Shown one piece after another: positions 32,235 to 41,261 of a stretch of DNA of 64,000 bases. Each line of letters opens with the position of its first letter. The stretch's first letter is position 1. Under the pieces are notes generated by a model. The model ran no database searches, had not been told where the DNA came from, and saw only the letters and a program-made list of their open reading frames with translations. Origin of the DNA: Nisaea denitrificans DSM 18348 (GTDB taxonomy: Bacteria > Pseudomonadota > Alphaproteobacteria > Thalassobaculales > Thalassobaculaceae); contig NZ_AUFM01000011.1 of NCBI RefSeq assembly GCF_000426505.1, positions 744,001-808,000 on the forward strand, read 5' to 3'. The translations under genes were made by a program, and so were the position numbers.

Positions 32235-33422
32235 TCAGGACTCCGCGCCAGTGAAGTAGGCAGCATTTGCGAGCGATGGGCGATTAGGAGCGAGATCCGC
32301 AATAGCGAGTCCCTCGGCGGTGACCTGATCGGGCAGTGGCTTGCCTTGCGCCAGCGCGGCGGACGTCATTCCCATGGCGGCGGAAGTCTGGATGCCGTAT
32401 CCGCCTTGTCCTGCAAGCCAGAAGAACCCATCAAGGCCGGGCTCGAACCCGACGACCGGGGATTTGTCCCCGACAAAAGAGCGTAGCCCGGCCCAACGGC
32501 TGTGAAAGCGTCCGACCGTCAGGGTGGTGGCATTCTCGATCCGGTCGACAGCGATGGCGAGGTCGAGATCCTCGGGCTGGGCATCCGTCGGCATGGAGGG
32601 GGTCTCATCTGCGGGGGAGCCAAGGAAGCGTCCGCCCTCCGGCTTGATGTACCAGTCCTCGTTCACGTTCACGACTGCGGGCAATGTATCCGGATTGATC
32701 CCTTCCGGCGGATCGAAGGTGAAGGCCGTGCGCCGTTTCGGTATGAGTCCGATCGGCTTGGCGCCGGCCATCTTGCCAACTTCGTCCGCCCAGGCGCCGG
32801 CAGCATTGATGACGACGGGTGCAGTGAAGGTTCCTGCCCGTGTCTCGACCGTCCAGCCGTCTGCAGTTCGGGTCAGTCCCTGGATTTCGGCGTCTGTCAC
32901 GATTTCTCCGCCACTGGCGCGCATGCCGCGGATAAAGCCCCAGTGCAGGGCATGGACATCCATGTCCATATCGCTCGGATCATAGAGGCCGCGCACGGTC
33001 TTGGCGGGATCGATTGCCGGGAATAGCTCCAGCAGGCGGGCGCCCTCGACGATCTCGGTTCCGGTCGTGTTTGCCGCCAGTTCCTTGTGTATTTCGGCCA
33101 GCGCATCGAGTTGGTCGGCTTCGGCCAGAATCAGCGATCCGCGCGGCGTCAGTATAGGATCTTGGGCGAAACCCTCCGGTGAGTTCAGAAAGAACGGCTT
33201 TCCGGCACGGTTCAACGCGCGGATCGAGGCATTTCCATAACTCTCGATATAGAGGGCAGCGGAGCGTCCGGTCGTGTGATAGCCGGGCTGGCTTTCCCGC
33301 TCCAGCAGCAGGACGGAGCCATGCGGCGCAAGAAAGTAAGCGCAGGATGCGCCCGCCATACCGGCGCCGATGATGATGTAATCCGCTTGGCGGTTCGTGC
33401 TGGGAGTCATGTTGTGATCCAT
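32235..33422 (-). CDS. FAD-dependent oxidoreductase, D-arginine dehydrogenase (DauA)-like
   Basis: 395 residues of the DAO family. The FAD motif is IIIGAGMAGASCAYFLA (about 16-32), then ERESQPGYHTTGRSAALY, matching the Pseudomonas aeruginosa DauA segment almost residue for residue. The middle has INAAGAWADEVGKMAG and PKRRTAFTF. The end has WAGLRSFVGDKSPVVGFE and GFFWLAGQGGYGIQTSAAM (key parts). DauA oxidatively deaminates D-arginine and other D-amino acids to 2-oxo acids without using oxygen directly. A D-aminoacylase gene is divergent next door, which supports D-amino-acid use. Confidence 0.85.
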   Translation of the reverse strand: MDHNMTPSTNRQADYIIIGAGMAGASCAYFLAPHGSVLLLERESQPGYHTTGRSAALYIESYGNASIRALNRAGKPFFLNSPEGFAQDPILTPRGSLILAEADQLDALAEIHKELAANTTGTEIVEGARLLELFPAIDPAKTVRGLYDPSDMDMDVHALHWGFIRGMRASGGEIVTDAEIQGLTRTADGWTVETRAGTFTAPVVINAAGAWADEVGKMAGAKPIGLIPKRRTAFTFDPPEGINPDTLPAVVNVNEDWYIKPEGGRFLGSPADETPSMPTDAQPEDLDLAIAVDRIENATTLTVGRFHSRWAGLRSFVGDKSPVVGFEPGLDGFFWLAGQGGYGIQTSAAMGMTSAALAQGKPLPDQVTAEGLAIADLAPNRPSLANAAYFTGAES

Positions 33423-33584
33423 TTCGAGAGGGACCCAGAGCCTACGCCGTGACTTTCCCCAATCTCAAGGCTTGTCCTACTTATGCTGACAGGCTCGGGC
33501 ATAAGTTCCGCCGCGGCCATTGACTTCAACCGCGCGTCCTCGTCCGATCTAGTCTGGAAATATATCGACAGAGGGGATCGGGTA

Positions 33585-35042
33585 ATGGCTGAGGCAGGGT
33601 TCGATGTTGTTCTGGAGGGCGGCGATGTCATTGACGGCACCGGCGCGCCGAGACGGCGTGCGGATGTCGGTATCCGGGACGAGCAGATTGCAGCTATCGG
33701 CGATCTGTCCGAGTCGGATGCTGGACGCCGGATCGATGTCAGCAACCGCATCGTCGCGCCTGGCTTCATCGACGTGCATACTCACGACGACCGGATGCTG
33801 CTGTGCGAGCCGGATTTCGACATGAAGGTCAGCCAGGGTGTCACGACCGTGGTCGTCGGCAATTGCGGTATCAGCCTCGCACCGTTGGTGACCGACGTGC
33901 CGCCGCCACCGCTCGATCTGATCGGGGACGCGGACTGGTACAAGTTCGCCACATTTGATTCCTTCCTGCGCGCAGTTGAGCAGGCACCCGCCTCGGTGAA
34001 CGCGGCCTTTTTAGTCGGCCATTCAACCCTCCGGGTCGGCATCATGGACCGTCTCGATCGGGGAGCGACCAGCGAAGAGATCAAGTCCATGCGCGGCCTG
34101 CTTGAAGAAGGGCTGGAAGCCGGAGCCGTCGGTTTCTCCACCGGGCTCTTCTATGCACCGTCGCAGAAGGCGCCGACCGAAGAGGTGATCGAGCTGTCAC
34201 GCAGCCTGAAAGCTTTTGGCGCCCGCTATGTGACACATATGCGCAACGAGTCGGATCAGGTCATCGACTCGCTTGAGGAGACCTTCACCATCGGCCGTGA
34301 AGCGGACGTCCCGGTGATCGTTTCGCACCACAAGGTGCAGGGAAAACACAATTTCGGCCGCAGCTGCGAGACCTTGGCCTGCATCGAGAAACACATGCAT
34401 CATCAGGATATCGGCCTCGATATCTATCCTTATGCGGCATCCTCGACTGTGCTGAAGGCCGACGCCATTGCGCTTGCCGAGAAGGTGAAGATCACCTGGT
34501 CGAAATCCCGCCCGGATCTGGCCGGGCGGATGCTGGACGATATCGCCAAGGAATTCGGCTGTGATCTGTTTGAGGCTGCCGAGATGCTACAGCCGGCCGG
34601 CGCGATTTATTTCAGCATGAGTGAGGAAGATGTGCAGCGCATCCTCACGTTCAAACATGCCATGATCGGCTCCGACGGTTTGCCGCATGACGAATTCCCG
34701 CATCCCCGGTTGTGGGGCACGTTCCCGCGTGTTCTGGGCCACTATTGCCGCGATCTTGAACTCTTCCCTCTGGAGGAGGCGGTGCGCCGCATGACAGGAC
34801 TTTCCGCCGACAAGTTCGGCCTGAAGGGCCGTGGCCGGATCGCCGAAGGCAACTTTGCCGATATCTGCGTGTTCGACGAGAAGACGGTGATCGACCGGGC
34901 TGATTTCGACAATCCGACCGCGCCGTCCGGCGGCATCGAGAGTGTCTTCGTCAATGGCCGCATGGTCTGGGGTGCGGGTGCTCATACCGGGGCGCGTCCG
35001 GGCAAGGCACTGCGCCGCGGCATGGGACCGCTTGCCGCTTAA
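33585..35042 (+). CDS. N-acyl-D-amino-acid deacylase (D-aminoacylase) family amidohydrolase
   Basis: 485 residues from ATG 33585, which follows GAGGGGATCGGGTA; an upstream extension to 33483 is probably non-coding. Amidohydrolase-fold signatures: VVLEGGDVIDGTGAPRR at the start, PGFIDVHTHDD with the HxH metal ligands (about 64-74), VVVGNCGISLAPL (a D-aminoacylase hallmark whose cysteine binds zinc), SHHKVQGKHNFG and MIGSDGLPHDEFPHPRLWG (key parts). It hydrolyses N-acyl-D-amino acids. Divergent from the DauA-like gene and followed by an isochorismatase-fold hydrolase. Confidence 0.9.
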   Translation: MAEAGFDVVLEGGDVIDGTGAPRRRADVGIRDEQIAAIGDLSESDAGRRIDVSNRIVAPGFIDVHTHDDRMLLCEPDFDMKVSQGVTTVVVGNCGISLAPLVTDVPPPPLDLIGDADWYKFATFDSFLRAVEQAPASVNAAFLVGHSTLRVGIMDRLDRGATSEEIKSMRGLLEEGLEAGAVGFSTGLFYAPSQKAPTEEVIELSRSLKAFGARYVTHMRNESDQVIDSLEETFTIGREADVPVIVSHHKVQGKHNFGRSCETLACIEKHMHHQDIGLDIYPYAASSTVLKADAIALAEKVKITWSKSRPDLAGRMLDDIAKEFGCDLFEAAEMLQPAGAIYFSMSEEDVQRILTFKHAMIGSDGLPHDEFPHPRLWGTFPRVLGHYCRDLELFPLEEAVRRMTGLSADKFGLKGRGRIAEGNFADICVFDEKTVIDRADFDNPTAPSGGIESVFVNGRMVWGAGAHTGARPGKALRRGMGPLAA

Positions 35043-35075
35043 AGCGCCGAAGAGCGCATCCAGGAGGAAACAAAA

Positions 35076-35672
35076 TTGAGCGATACGCCGAAAACACTGC
35101 TCCAGATGGCTGGCGTGCCGAACACGCCGCCAGCCCTGGGAGAATCCGTTCTGTTGGTGATCGACGCACAGAATGAATATGTCAGCGGTGTGCTGGCATT
35201 ACCGGGGGCGGCGCCGGCAACGGATGTGCTGGCGTCAGTGCTGGCGAAAGCACGGGCGGCTGGCGCTCCGGTCGTGCATGTCCGCCACAAAGGCAATCCG
35301 GGCGGGGCGTTCGATCCGGAGACGGACCGGTTTGCGATCATCGACGCGGTCTCGCCGCAAGACGGTGAAGAGATCGTCGACAAGAAGCTGCCGAATTCCT
35401 TCGCAGGCACCAATCTTCAGGCCGTGCTTGAAGCAACAGGCCGCAAGAAGCTTATCATTGGCGGTTTCATGACCCATATGTGCGTCAGCTCAACCACCCG
35501 TGCGGCGCTGGATCTTGGTTGGAGTTCTGCGGTGATCTCTGATGGTTGCGCAACCCGCGCTCTGCCAAGCCCGACGGGCGGCAAGGTCGTCGATGCAGAT
35601 ACACTGCATGAAGCCAGTCTGGCGGGACTTTCGGACCGGTTCGCGATCATCGCGCCGGGTTCTGCATTCTAA
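35076..35672 (+). CDS. Isochorismatase-fold cysteine hydrolase
   Basis: 198 residues. The catalytic triad of the family is visible as Asp30 in VIDAQNEYV, Lys in KKLPNSFAGTN, and the nucleophile cysteine in GGFMTHMCVSSTTRAALDLG (about 127-146). Members hydrolyse amides such as nicotinamide, N-carbamoyl amino acids or biuret. The start is TTG at 35076 behind an excellent AGGAGG site. It lies 33 bases after the D-aminoacylase gene in the same direction, so an amide or N-carbamoyl D-amino acid substrate is plausible but not proven. Confidence 0.88.
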   Translation: MSDTPKTLLQMAGVPNTPPALGESVLLVIDAQNEYVSGVLALPGAAPATDVLASVLAKARAAGAPVVHVRHKGNPGGAFDPETDRFAIIDAVSPQDGEEIVDKKLPNSFAGTNLQAVLEATGRKKLIIGGFMTHMCVSSTTRAALDLGWSSAVISDGCATRALPSPTGGKVVDADTLHEASLAGLSDRFAIIAPGSAF

Positions 35673-35683
35673 CGGGCACCAGG

Positions 35684-36151
35684 TTATTTGGTGTAATGCG
35701 CTCTCATGCTGTTGGCGATGGCGATCAGTTGCGGGTCGCTGATGTTGTCAAACTGCACATGGACGCCGTTCTCGGTGCTGCTGACGACCCGTGCCGCGAT
35801 CGTTCCAGCCTCCGGAATATTCAGCTCTATCTCTGTATCCGGGAGGATTGGCCAATCCGCAACGATATAGGCGCCGCCGATGGACAGATCCTCGATGGCG
35901 CAATCGACGTCCTTACCGTCGATCCGGAAGATGGAAATATCGCGGCGCGGCACTCTCAGATCGCGCCGCCGGTCGCCCTCCTGCGGCAAATCAACGAGAA
36001 GCCGCAGGGCAGCAAGTTCATGCAGCAAATCCGCGACCTGGGATGCCGATTTCTCGTCTGACATCTTTCCGAGTAGACGCTCGGCCTGTCCTTGAATGTT
36101 CGACAGTCCCTCCGAGAGGGTCTTCGTCTGATCTGGATGCAGGTCAGGCAT
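35684..36151 (-). CDS. PilZ domain protein (putative c-di-GMP receptor)
   Basis: 155 residues. A helical N-terminal region (about 1-60: LSEGLSNIQGQAERLLGKM; VADLLHELAALRLL) leads into a PilZ domain. The c-di-GMP motifs are RRDLRVPRR for the RxxxR element and DLSIGGAYI for D/NxSxxG. The rest is the beta barrel (TIAARVVSSTENGVHVQF). It would couple c-di-GMP level to an unidentified partner through the helical extension. A single gene converging on the isochorismatase-fold gene, with 11 bases between stops. Confidence 0.9.
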   Translation of the reverse strand: MPDLHPDQTKTLSEGLSNIQGQAERLLGKMSDEKSASQVADLLHELAALRLLVDLPQEGDRRRDLRVPRRDISIFRIDGKDVDCAIEDLSIGGAYIVADWPILPDTEIELNIPEAGTIAARVVSSTENGVHVQFDNISDPQLIAIANSMRAHYTK

Positions 36152-36246
36152 GGGCGCTACCTCTCACTCTGGTGAGATACTTGATCTACCTAGGGTGAGT
36201 ATTCGCGTCTTTTCCCGATCTGTACAGGCTGTCGCGTGACTTTTTG

Positions 36247-37644
36247 TCAGCCGACGGTTGGCATTTTGAAAGGGCTAAGCGCTTCGTAGGCTGCACTCGC
36301 CTGGAGCACTTTGTCTTCCCGGTACTTCTGCCCGACGATCTGCAATCCGGCAGGCAGGCCCTCGCTGGTGAACCCACAGGGGACGGACGCGGCCGGATGC
36401 TGCGTCAGGTTGAACGGGTAGGTGAAAGCGGTCCATTCGGTCCAGCGGCGCATGCCCGAGCCCTCAGGAACCTCGAGGCCGGCATCGAAAGCTGTGGTCG
36501 GCATGGCCGGTGTGAGCAGCAGGTCGTAGCGGTCCATCAATTGGTTCACTTCGAGACCAAGTTTTTCCCTTGCCTGGATAGCGTCCTGATATTCGGGAAG
36601 TGTGATCTCAAGCCCTTCCATACAAACTTCGGCGAACCCGGGATCAAGCAATTTCCGTTGTTCCGGATTGAGGGCCCGGTAAGCGTTGGCGGCACCGGTA
36701 AACCAGTGGATTCTGAATGTTTCCGAGGAAGACGAGTAATCCAGGTCGACTTCCTCGATATGTGCGCCAAGTTCGGCCATGCGCTTTGCCGCCGTAGCAA
36801 CGAGTTCGGCAATCTCCGGGTCGACCTTCGCAAAACCGAGATCAGGACTGTAGGCAATACGCATGCCCCGGACAGACTTGCCCGAGAGTTGCCGGAAATC
36901 ACATCCGTCGTCGGGTGCGGTGTACCAATCCATCACATGAAGACCGCTCATGACGGTCAGCATCAGCGCGGCATCCGCGACCGTGCGTGTCATCGGGCCT
37001 GCATGGGAAACGGTTCCCATCACGCTGGCGGGATATTGCGGTACGCGGCCAAAGGTCGGCTTGAGACCGAAGATGCCGCTATAGGCCGCAGGGATACGGA
37101 TCGAGCCGCCTCCGTCGGTACCCTGGTTCAGCGCGCCCATGCCGAGCGCCGTCGCCACCGCCGCACCGCCGGATGAACCACCCGGGGTCTTCTCCCGGTT
37201 CCAGGGATTGCGGGTGATGCCGGTAAGCGGGCTGTCGGTCACGCCCTTCCAGCCATATTCCGGGGTCGTGGTCTTGCCCGTGAAGACTGCGCCATGGTCG
37301 CGCAGGCGGGCGACGAAAGGAGCATCCGTCGCACTTCTGAAATCCGGGTCGCTGGTTTTGGAGCCGCGCCGGACCGGCCAGCCTTTTACTTCGGCCAGAT
37401 CCTTGATGGTCGTTGGAACGCCGTCGACGATGCCGATCGGTGTCCCGGCCTTCCAGCGCGCCTCGGATGCTTTCGCGGCCGCCAAAGTCGAGTCCTCGTC
37501 GATATGAACAAAGGCATTGAATACCTCGTTGTGCTTTCCGATTTCCTCCAGTGAGGCCTTCACCGCCTCAACCGGCGAGATGGTTCCGGCGGCATAGGCC
37601 TGGACCAGATCGGTCGCACTCATCATCGCGAGATCGCGGCTCAT
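36247..37644 (-). CDS. Amidase (amidase signature family)
   Basis: 465 residues from ATG 37644, which follows GCAGGAGCAATA; the longer frame overlaps the upstream gene and is unlikely. The Ser-cisSer-Lys triad is visible as Lys in PTTIKDLAEVKGWP and the serines in TPGGSSGGAAVATALGMG, followed by DGGGSIRIPAAYSGIFGLKP (key parts). It hydrolyses a carboxylic amide. GatA is excluded because no gatC or gatB accompanies it and the C-terminal region ends in the general amidase form (FTSEGLPAGLQIVGQKYRED). Substrate unknown. Confidence 0.92.
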   Translation of the reverse strand: MSRDLAMMSATDLVQAYAAGTISPVEAVKASLEEIGKHNEVFNAFVHIDEDSTLAAAKASEARWKAGTPIGIVDGVPTTIKDLAEVKGWPVRRGSKTSDPDFRSATDAPFVARLRDHGAVFTGKTTTPEYGWKGVTDSPLTGITRNPWNREKTPGGSSGGAAVATALGMGALNQGTDGGGSIRIPAAYSGIFGLKPTFGRVPQYPASVMGTVSHAGPMTRTVADAALMLTVMSGLHVMDWYTAPDDGCDFRQLSGKSVRGMRIAYSPDLGFAKVDPEIAELVATAAKRMAELGAHIEEVDLDYSSSSETFRIHWFTGAANAYRALNPEQRKLLDPGFAEVCMEGLEITLPEYQDAIQAREKLGLEVNQLMDRYDLLLTPAMPTTAFDAGLEVPEGSGMRRWTEWTAFTYPFNLTQHPAASVPCGFTSEGLPAGLQIVGQKYREDKVLQASAAYEALSPFKMPTVG

Positions 37645-37670
37645 ATTATTGCTCCTGCACTTAAAACTGC

Positions 37671-38054
37671 TCAGCGGACCGGGGAGGGCCAACTGGAATC
37701 CCTGAATTCCTGGATCTCGAAACGGTAGGTGCCGATACCCCGGAAAAAGGCTGAATAGACGTTGAAGGTCTCGCTATAGGCGGGCGGGGCATCGAAGACG
37801 ACACCCTTTGCTTTCATGCGGTCGTAGAAACCGTCCACATCGTCAGACACGAAAGAGATGGTGACGGCGGGGTCGTCTGCCGGCGGCCGGTTTGTACAAA
37901 CGCCGAGGAAGGCGTTCGGCGCCACTTCAAAGATATGGCATCGGTCGCTCTGATTGAGCGCGAGACGAAATCCCAGGGTTTCTCCGAGAAACGCAGAGGA
38001 GGATGTCAGATCATCCGTATAGATGAAGGACAGCATCTGACCGATGGATGGCAT
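37671..38054 (-). CDS. Glyoxalase/VOC superfamily protein
   Basis: A 127-residue VOC-fold protein made of two beta-alpha-beta-beta-beta units: MLSFIYTDDLTSSSAFLGETLGF at the start and VTISFVSDDVDGFYDRMKAKGV in the second half, with FEIQEF near the end supplying the usual glutamate. It could be a lyase, dioxygenase or resistance-type binder. It starts at ATG 38054 and lies 26 bases upstream of the amidase start, in the same direction, so the two are probably one operon. Confidence 0.85.
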   Translation of the reverse strand: MPSIGQMLSFIYTDDLTSSSAFLGETLGFRLALNQSDRCHIFEVAPNAFLGVCTNRPPADDPAVTISFVSDDVDGFYDRMKAKGVVFDAPPAYSETFNVYSAFFRGIGTYRFEIQEFRDSSWPSPVR

Positions 38055-38172
38055 GGCTAATGTGGCTCCCGGGGATACCATGGCGAAGGAGACGGGCCAC
38101 GGCGAAATGGAATGAAGCGGGAGTTTAGGACGTGAAATAACCCAGACGCAATTCGGTCATTCGGGCAATTCG

Positions 38173-38685
38173 CTATTCATACGGGGTAATGGCCTCCGCC
38201 TCGAGGCTGTAGCCTACTTCGGCCAGGTCCGTTTCCTCTTCGAGAATGCCGAGGATACCGGTGACATAGACCGGCTCGAACATCTCGCGCGGGTTATAGG
38301 ATTGCGCGATCCTGACAAGGATCAGCTGGTTCGGCGGCGGCGGCGGGACGTGAATGCAGGCGCCGACATAGGGCACGAGGATAAGCTCTTTCACGCCTTC
38401 GCCGTTATAATCCAGGGGAATGATGTATCCGGGAATGCGGATTCTGGTACCGGCCAACTCGTGAACAACATCCTTGCCGACGATGCTCTGTTCGGGCGGA
38501 GGGCCGCTATTATCTGGAAGCGAGGTTGACTGAGACGCACGGTCGATCTCGGGGAGAAGGTCTTCCCAGAGAAGGTCGCGGGGCTCCCCGGCGGCAAAAG
38601 CCGGATGGCGGTTTATCAGAAATGTCATGGCGGACGCCGCGGCAACGCGTAGAGCAGTCCGGCGGCTGAATGCGAAATGTTTCAA
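38173..38685 (-). CDS. DUF3299 exported protein of the Zrg-type zinc operon
   Basis: A 170-residue protein with a twin-arginine-like signal (FSRRTALRVAAASAMTF), predicted to be exported folded. The mature part carries the DUF3299 pattern DLLWEDLLPE, IRIPGYIIPLDYNGEGVKEL and LVPYVGACIHVPPPPPNQLI (key parts). It is the last gene behind DUF2796, an ABC ATPase and an FtsX-like permease, the set called zrg in Vibrio cholerae, where it is repressed by Zur and helps zinc acquisition. TTG at 38685 follows GAGGAGAG. The molecular role is unknown; CIHVPPPP may hold a metal. Confidence 0.85.
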   Translation of the reverse strand: MKHFAFSRRTALRVAAASAMTFLINRHPAFAAGEPRDLLWEDLLPEIDRASQSTSLPDNSGPPPEQSIVGKDVVHELAGTRIRIPGYIIPLDYNGEGVKELILVPYVGACIHVPPPPPNQLILVRIAQSYNPREMFEPVYVTGILGILEEETDLAEVGYSLEAEAITPYE

Positions 38686-38695
38686 AACACTCTCC

Positions 38696-39952
38696 TCATT
38701 GCCGGACAGTCATACCGTCAGCAAGCGACATACGGTAGGCACCGATGGCGGGAACAAGACCCGAAAGAATACCGCCGCACACGAAGCCAGCCAAAATCAA
38801 AAATTCTCTTCCCGAGGGTAACGAGAACGGCAGGTAGAGCCCATAGGCTTGATCGACGATCGGGCCGGCGATTGCCAACCCTGCAAGGAACAGGAACGTT
38901 CCTGTAAAGGCACCGGCAAGGGCCAGCGTTCCCGCTTCCAGTATCATCAGGCACCCGACTATGGACGGTCCAGCGCCGACGGCCCTGAGGATGGCCATCT
39001 CCCGGCGCCGTTCGGACAGACTGGAGAGGATCGCGGCGACCATGCCGATCAGGGCGGTCAGGACCACCATTCCTGAAACACCGGCCAGAGCCGACTCGGC
39101 AACACCGATCAGGGACCAAAGCTCCTGCAGCGCGACCCCGGGCAGGACGGCGAGCAGGGGTTCTTGCGGATATTCGTTGATGTGGCGCTGCAAACGGAAG
39201 GTTTTCAGCTTGGATGTGACGCCAACCAGCACGGCCGTGATGCTTTTCGGTGTCAGGTCCATGGCCCGCACCGCGTCGGCCCCGGTAGAGCGGCCCGGGG
39301 TGCGTGCGCCGCTTTGCCAGTCGACATGGATCGCCTCGATGGCCTTGAGGCTGACATGGACGGTCCGGTCGACCGGCGTGCCGGTCTTGGCAAGGATGCC
39401 GGAGACCCAGAACGGCATGTCTTCGTGCTTCGTAAAGCCGACCGCTCCGAGACCGTGCGCCACGACAATCGGATCTCCGACCTTGTATCCGAGATCTGCG
39501 GCCACGTCGGCCCCGAGGACGGCGTCGAAAAGATCGTCGAAGCGTTTTCCCCCGGCGAATGTCAGGGGAGCATTGCCGCGAAAACGGTAATGCTCGAAAT
39601 AGGCATCGGTTGTGCCCATGACCCGAAACCCGCGATGGCTGTCGCCGAGCGAGATCGGTACGGTCCAGGCTACTTCCGGCCGGTCGGCGATATCGCGATA
39701 GCTTTCCCAGGTCATGTTGTTGGTGGCATTGCCAATGCGGAAAACCGAATAGAGCAGCAACTGCACGCTGCCGCTACGCGCTCCGACGATCAGGTCGGTG
39801 CCGGCGATGGTATTCCCGAAACTTGCACGGGCCCCCGTTCTGACACGCTCGACGCTCAGGAATAGGGCAATGCTGATGGCGAGCGCGAGAATTGTCAGCA
39901 GCGCCGTTGAACGCCGGTTCGCCAGGGACTGCAGGCTAAGACGTAGCAGCAT
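38696..39952 (-). CDS. ABC transporter permease, FtsX/MacB-like, of the Zrg-type operon
   Basis: 418 residues from ATG 39952, behind GAGGAAG; a GTG five codons earlier is possible. One N-terminal helix (ALLTILALAISIALFL), a periplasmic MacB-core-like domain of about 220 residues, then three C-terminal helices. FtsX-like permeases usually work with a LolD-type ATPase on lipoproteins or peptides by mechanotransmission rather than as classic importers. This fits the zinc operon only if it moves or remodels an exported zinc-binding partner. It overlaps the ATPase gene by 17 bases. Confidence 0.88.
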   Translation of the reverse strand: MLLRLSLQSLANRRSTALLTILALAISIALFLSVERVRTGARASFGNTIAGTDLIVGARSGSVQLLLYSVFRIGNATNNMTWESYRDIADRPEVAWTVPISLGDSHRGFRVMGTTDAYFEHYRFRGNAPLTFAGGKRFDDLFDAVLGADVAADLGYKVGDPIVVAHGLGAVGFTKHEDMPFWVSGILAKTGTPVDRTVHVSLKAIEAIHVDWQSGARTPGRSTGADAVRAMDLTPKSITAVLVGVTSKLKTFRLQRHINEYPQEPLLAVLPGVALQELWSLIGVAESALAGVSGMVVLTALIGMVAAILSSLSERRREMAILRAVGAGPSIVGCLMILEAGTLALAGAFTGTFLFLAGLAIAGPIVDQAYGLYLPFSLPSGREFLILAGFVCGGILSGLVPAIGAYRMSLADGMTVRQ

Positions 39953-40673
39953 CGGGCGCTTCCTCACGGTGCTTTATGTCCGCCAGGCGGATCACGCGAT
40001 CGAACCATCGGGACAGCCGCTCATCATGGCTCACCATGAGGAGTGACGATCCGCTCCGGTCTAGTTGTTTGAAGATCAATTCGAGAAAGGCTTGCTGCGA
40101 CTCTCCGTCGAGAGCGGAAGTCGGCTCGTCCGCGATCACCAGCTCGGGGTCGCCGATCAAAGCCCTGGCGGCGGCAACCCGTTGTTGCTGTCCGGAGCTG
40201 AGAAGGGAGGCGGGTTGCCCCGTCTGGATGTCTTCCGGCAGGCCGAGAGCGGTTAGCAGCCGTGCCGCCGCTTTCTCTGGAGTTTCTTTTTCTCGAACCC
40301 GGCGTTCCCGCTTCGGGGCAAAGCTCAGTCCGAGACGGACATTGTCCAGAGCCGACGCATAGGGCAACAAGTTGAACATCTGAAAGATGACGCCGAGATG
40401 TTCCGCCCGGAACCGATCGCGTTGGGCCGATGACAGCTTGGCGAGGTCCGTTCCGAGCAATTCGATCAGGCCTTTTTGTGGCTGGGAAATTCCTGAAATC
40501 AGGCCGAGCAGGGTGGATTTTCCACCACCGGACGGGCCGAGCAGCAAAACCCGCTCGGCCTTTTCAATCCTGAACCGGTCGACCCCGAACCGGAACGCGC
40601 TGCCCGGCCACTGGAACGCGACATGCTCCAGCAGGACGGTTGGCGGTGCCGATGGGGTGGATGGTTCGGTCAT
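39936..40673 (-). CDS. ABC transporter ATP-binding protein, LolD/MacB-like, of the Zrg-type operon
   Basis: A 245-residue ATPase. Walker A is GPSGGGKST, the Q-loop region is FQMFNLLPYAS, the signature LLSSGQQQRVAAARA departs from LSGGQ by one residue, Walker B is LVIADEPTSALD, and the H-loop is MVSHDE. This fits the LolD/FtsE type that pairs with FtsX-like permeases. It lies five bases after the DUF2796 gene and overlaps the permease gene. Confidence 0.92.
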   Translation of the reverse strand: MTEPSTPSAPPTVLLEHVAFQWPGSAFRFGVDRFRIEKAERVLLLGPSGGGKSTLLGLISGISQPQKGLIELLGTDLAKLSSAQRDRFRAEHLGVIFQMFNLLPYASALDNVRLGLSFAPKRERRVREKETPEKAAARLLTALGLPEDIQTGQPASLLSSGQQQRVAAARALIGDPELVIADEPTSALDGESQQAFLELIFKQLDRSGSSLLMVSHDERLSRWFDRVIRLADIKHREEAPDAATS

Positions 40674-40678
40674 GGCTC

Positions 40679-41227
40679 TCAGTCCAGTGTCAGTGTCGGA
40701 TGGTCGGGGCTTACCTCAAACTGGAACTGACCTTTTGGCGAGACGATTTGCACGTCAAGCTCTTCGCTGTTCGGAAACTGTTTGAAAAAGGGGAAAGAGA
40801 AACCGGCGATCTTGGCAGTGTCCATGCAGGAGAACCGGAAGGTCACATGGAATTCCATATGTTCGCCATCATGTTCCGCATCGGATGATTTTTTATCATG
40901 ATTGTGGTCATCCTCCTCCATGAAACGGGATTCCTGGAGGGTGCAGCCTGCTTCGCCGATAACGCTGAACAAAGCGCCGCCCTTGGCGAGTTTGGCTTTG
41001 CCGGCATCGAATGCTTCGTGCTGGGCTACAGTCTCGGGAGCATGCTCGAAACCAACGATATCCGCGCCAGGAATTTCGATCTCCATCTCGATCGTTGCGC
41101 CTTCGATGGCGATGGTGAGTTGACCATGGCCGTGTTCGTGCGCGTCGGCTTGGCGCGTTTCACTGGCAGCGGCCATCGTGTTCGTCACGGTTAGCATTAC
41201 CGCTAAGATGTATGGAAGTCGGGTCAT
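40679..41227 (-). CDS. zrgA: ZrgA-type zinc uptake protein (DUF2796)
   Basis: 182 residues with an export signal (ILAVMLTVTNTMAAAS). The mature start DAHEHGHGQLTIAIEG is the DUF2796/ZrgA hallmark. A later EEDDHNHDKKSSDAEHDGEH stretch (about 105-124) is rich in histidine and acid residues, a likely zinc-binding loop. In V. cholerae the zrg genes form a second, Zur-repressed zinc acquisition system beside ZnuABC. ATG 41227 follows CAGGAGC, and a Zur-box-like palindrome lies upstream. Zinc binding is inferred from family and composition. Confidence 0.88.
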   Translation of the reverse strand: MTRLPYILAVMLTVTNTMAAASETRQADAHEHGHGQLTIAIEGATIEMEIEIPGADIVGFEHAPETVAQHEAFDAGKAKLAKGGALFSVIGEAGCTLQESRFMEEDDHNHDKKSSDAEHDGEHMEFHVTFRFSCMDTAKIAGFSFPFFKQFPNSEELDVQIVSPKGQFQFEVSPDHPTLTLD

Positions 41228-41261
41228 TGGCGAAGCTCCTGGGGGGAAGATCGTGTAAGAA

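Noticed and set aside
33544-33560. 17-base exact repeat, also at 44964-44980 (CCGATCTAGTCTGGAAA)
   Set aside because: One copy lies upstream of the D-aminoacylase and one inside mnmC. A single 17-base match in 64 kb is only mildly unexpected, and there is no extension or inverted partner, so no mobile element is inferred.
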